In this document: positions 36,001 through 37,419 of the stretch, one piece after another
Layout of the letters: each line of letters opens with the position of its first letter
Numbering within the stretch: the stretch's first letter is position 1
Assembly (NCBI GenBank): GCA_946406555.1
Contig: CAMJLB010000015.1
Location: 1-37,419, forward strand
Reading direction: 5' to 3'
Length of the DNA: 37,419 nucleotides
DNA from: an uncultured Prevotellaceae bacterium
GTDB lineage: Bacteria; Bacteroidota; Bacteroidia; Bacteroidales; Bacteroidaceae
Translations under genes and position numbers: made by a program
Notes under the pieces: generated by a model
What the model was told of the DNA's origin: nothing
Seen by the model: the letters and a program-made list of their open reading frames with translations, nothing else
The model's database searches: none

Positions 36001-36325
36001 CGAAGTTTTCTTTTGCAGGTTTGGGCAGATGGTTGGCGGTATTTATCTGTGTATAGAAGAAGCCGGTGGAATTGGTGTTCACCTCGTTGTCGATTGAATC
36101 GATGATGAGATTCTTGTTGTTGGTGGCATTGCTGTAGTTTGTCCCTTCATACACGCGGAAGCGCATGTTAAGCGTGTCTTCGGCATTGGCTGTGCCCCTG
36201 ACTACAAACGAAAGCGTGTAGTCAGGGGACCAGGGAAAAAACATGTCGTCTTCACTATTGTACCAGTCTTTCAGTCGCTGGTCGAAGCAGACGCAGAAAA
36301 GCTCTAAATTGATATGTTGGTTCAT
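33029..36325 (-). CDS. triple-AAA module protein (CbxX/SpoVK-like) with novel N-terminal region
   Basis: A 1098-residue cytoplasmic protein with three AAA modules. Module 1 has Walker A GKKGTGKRT (320-328), but its Walker B reads LLVINNAEA with Asn in place of the DE pair. Module 2 is canonical and close to CbxX/CfqX/SpoVK ATPases: GNPGTGKTT (593-601), VLFIDEAYN with D656-E657, LAGYTNEMKRMIESNPGLKSRF. Module 3 has GNTGTGKST (877-885), but Walker B is LLFMD937-MD, with Met in place of the catalytic Glu. Residues 1 to about 290 are a beta-rich region I do not recognise (MNQHINLELFCVCFDQRLKD at the start). Its ATG lies 5 bases after the flotillin stop and its own stop is 8 bases before the MATE start. 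A remodelling motor working with the flotillin is inferred from this pairing. Confidence 0.88.
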   Translation of the reverse strand: MNQHINLELFCVCFDQRLKDWYNSEDDMFFPWSPDYTLSFVVRGTANAEDTLNMRFRVYEGTNYSNATNNKNLIIDSIDNEVNTNSTGFFYTQINTANHLPKPAKENFVDEYTAELSIDGKVLETRLFQIACLPTDVNRVVKPIQLSYDPYFKKKGKESMPISLTFRHLNKDNFYIVMGAYYAYLTEDEELFEKPGNIMPAFDFQVLNLYADDDTATISFHLGADPDRKYYGKEPYLVFTVAGKTFLKCPLSKIRPQTSEKELEPFIVADEQPMEEGDGPILMPNGFANLLDYLDRRRVFDTNRPGSPIEWKRRHLVLTGKKGTGKRTAAQRLGKKLVEDGTAQDIAELNAIDMLDPTNGYSPKVEETLDSNADNLLVINNAEALALKGAVGSLTGIEILANKLLKMKNITVVLLGGKGRMEELIKMCEPARELFYTFYDFDDVEPEVMTRLSVKWLKDMNFRLEEEARKKLFHYFERAYSLRGMNFANMYMARQTIDDEILPRLVRRTISTEQLQPFAPPPLADMNLIVADDIPQAEERDPSVPLKKLESLIGLDNVKQSIINHTSLVRLNKIRADRGFYNRMPPMHMVFTGNPGTGKTTIAEYLGEIYRGIGALSSGHLVQTDRSKLVGQYIGDTEKNTLNAIQRASGGVLFIDEAYNLFVKSDDNRDFGMRVIETLLTYLSLEETDMIVILAGYTNEMKRMIESNPGLKSRFSYFFHFDDYSPDQLLRIGKLVLDKEQYHLTDEAERALSQYIIDEYNQKDEHFGNGRFVTRLLKSHIIPAMSQRLNKLPAEQLTDEMLKTIELCDIPRHDGLQGKLGPIDESILKSALHDLDQLVGVEQAKQALHGYVTTVRMERQTGSLTASSKMLYWNFIGNTGTGKSTVAELLGRLMQGLGLLKRGHTVTLNIEELNSRDMYDTLEKALKRATDGLLFMDMDSPRYRNQPTDSIRTWLVNKIKETKQQTAIVFAEVGESNDDVLRQLALNGFASLYHSVIFDDFTAPQLMQLLRQMLSSDYRLTLSAEADEYLTHYVENLHRQATRNSPVNARTIQMHAQTMAQSARLRIAGQTGQTNEVTLADLQEIEQQRSLKTSRIGF

Positions 36326-36330
36326 CTATT

Positions 36331-37419
36331 TTATTTGTCGTTGCCGGTGATGTTGTCTATGGCTTCTCTTGCCTCATCGTTCAGGCTTATGTTTCGGTTC
36401 ACCTTGGCATCGATGGTTCCAGCGCGCATGATGTCGGCCATGTCTACGCCAGTGGCACTCTTTAGCACGTCGAAGGCCTGCTTGATGGCCACGGGCACAC
36501 CTCCGCTGATGGCGGTGATGCCTGTACCGTCGCCTGAGCCGCTGTAGATGCTCACGTCCTTAATCGATGCAATGGGCTTAGCCACGTTTTCTACCACCTG
36601 CGGCAGCACCTCGATCATCATCTGCATCACTGCGGCATTGTTATATTTTTTATAGGCTTCTGCCTTCTTGTCCATGGCCAGAGCCTCGGCTTCACCTTTC
36701 TTCTGTATGGCGTAGGCTTCGGCCTCTCCTTTGGCTTTTATGCCCGCAGCCTCCTGCTCCAAACGGTAGCGTGCGGCATCGCTCTCGGCGTTCTGGGCCA
36801 GGGCTCTTTGTTCGGCTTCATATCTTTGGGCCTCGGCCACGCGCTTGCGCTGTTCCAGGTCGGCGGCAGCGTCTATCTCTACCTTGTATTTGTCGGCATC
36901 GGCTTTCTTTTCCACCTCAGCAGCCAGTTGGTTCTGCTTGATTTCTATCTGTTCACGAGAGAGTATCTGCTCACGTTTGGTCTTCTCGATCTCGGCCTCA
37001 ACGGTCTTCACGTTAATCGTCTTCTGCTGTTCTTGCTGCTGTATGGCATAGGCCGCATCGGCATCGGCCTGGGCTGTGTCAGCTTCTTTCTTAAGGGCAG
37101 CTCGGCGCAGGGCCAGTTCGTTGTTTTTCACGGCTATGGCAGTGTCGGCATCTACACGGGCATCGTTGCTATCCTTGTCGGCCTTGCTCACTTCGATCTT
37201 CACGTCGCGTTCGGCAATGGCACGGTTGATGGCTGCGTCTTTCTTGATTTTTGCCGTGTTGTCGGCACCCAGGTCTTTTATCAGTCCTTCACGGTCGGTC
37301 ACGTTCTGAATGTTGCAAGAGATGATTTCTATGCCCAACTTAGCCATGTCGGGCTGAGCCTTGGTCATCACCTGGTCGGAGAAACCGTCGCGGTCGGTGT
37401 TCAGAGAGCGGAGGTCGAG
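36331..37419 (-). CDS. flotillin-like SPFH-domain protein (partial, N-terminus beyond window)
   Basis: The frame stays open to the last base of the window (LDLRSLNTDRDGFSDQV precedes the start given in the ORF track, which is an internal GTG). So 362 C-terminal residues are seen and the gene enters from the right. The visible part begins late in the SPFH/band-7 domain (MAKLGIEIISCNIQNVTDREG). A long Ala/Glu/Lys coiled coil follows with repeated EAEA-type segments (GEAEAYAIQKKGEAEALAMD), then the flotillin C-terminal helix region (VMQMMIEVLPQVVENVAKPI). Flotillins assemble membrane microdomain scaffolds. An N-terminal membrane anchor would lie outside the window. Confidence 0.9.
   Translation of the reverse strand, partial: LDLRSLNTDRDGFSDQVMTKAQPDMAKLGIEIISCNIQNVTDREGLIKDLGADNTAKIKKDAAINRAIAERDVKIEVSKADKDSNDARVDADTAIAVKNNELALRRAALKKEADTAQADADAAYAIQQQEQQKTINVKTVEAEIEKTKREQILSREQIEIKQNQLAAEVEKKADADKYKVEIDAAADLEQRKRVAEAQRYEAEQRALAQNAESDAARYRLEQEAAGIKAKGEAEAYAIQKKGEAEALAMDKKAEAYKKYNNAAVMQMMIEVLPQVVENVAKPIASIKDVSIYSGSGDGTGITAISGGVPVAIKQAFDVLKSATGVDMADIMRAGTIDAKVNRNISLNDEAREAIDNITGNDK

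Noticed and set aside
1-37419. CRISPR array, rRNA or tRNA genes
   Set aside because: I looked for regularly spaced repeats and conserved RNA gene segments and saw none; the gaps between genes are too short for rRNA. A tRNA scan would settle the tRNA question.

Overview
The window looks like chromosomal DNA of a Bacteroidetes bacterium, most likely a Prevotella-like member of the Bacteroidales. The support is indirect: several -7 boxes match the Bacteroidetes consensus TAnnTTTG, NusB is about 320 residues long, there are DUF5606-type, GH97 and NTP_transf_5-type proteins, and the predicted products resemble Prevotella/Bacteroides proteins. Genes are densely packed. I see no rRNA, tRNA, CRISPR array, insertion sequence, integrase or phage gene. 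No gene-free stretch exceeds 300 bases; the longest is the nusB/rplY divergent region (8870-9110).

Layout. (1) 1-4350, plus strand: an unrecognised acidic-tailed protein and carB, closed by a strong intrinsic terminator. (2) 4399-8869, minus strand: a probable operon nusB, yajC, ybbR/cdaR-like, coaE, DUF5606-like gene, galE. (3) 9111-12848, plus: rplY, pth, an S4-domain RNA-binding protein, a lipoprotein and a CaCA-type cation exchanger. (4) 12877-19083, plus: four tightly packed two-domain genes for anaerobic cobalamin synthesis (CbiH-CbiC, CbiE-CbiT, CbiG-CbiF, CbiJ-CbiD). Together they hold every activity from cobalt-precorrin-3 to cobyrinate. (5) 19037-22082, minus: a TPR protein, a lipoprotein solute-binding protein and a FecCD/BtuC-type permease. 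The permease gene runs convergently into the end of the CbiJ-CbiD gene, and no ATPase gene is present. (6) 22216-29211, plus: LacI-family regulator, altronate dehydratase, NhaC-like antiporter, a nucleotidyltransferase-like protein with a damaged active site, and a secreted GH97 glycosidase. This looks like a small sugar-acid/glycoside operon. (7) 29384-37419, minus: a flotillin-like SPFH protein (cut by the window edge), a 1098-residue protein with three AAA modules, a MATE transporter and topoisomerase III.

Most of the window is ordinary metabolism and housekeeping. The best candidate for something undescribed is the flotillin/triple-AAA pair. The genes are 5 bases apart, the AAA protein has an unrecognised N-terminal region of about 290 residues, and only its middle AAA module keeps both Walker motifs intact. 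Other points worth a second look are the compact four-gene corrin block with its neighbouring ATPase-less importer, the long hairpin between the GH97 gene and topB, the degenerate nucleotidyltransferase, and a topoisomerase III whose TOPRIM DxD motif reads DAG.

All calls come from reading the sequence and from knowledge of the families. No database search was run.
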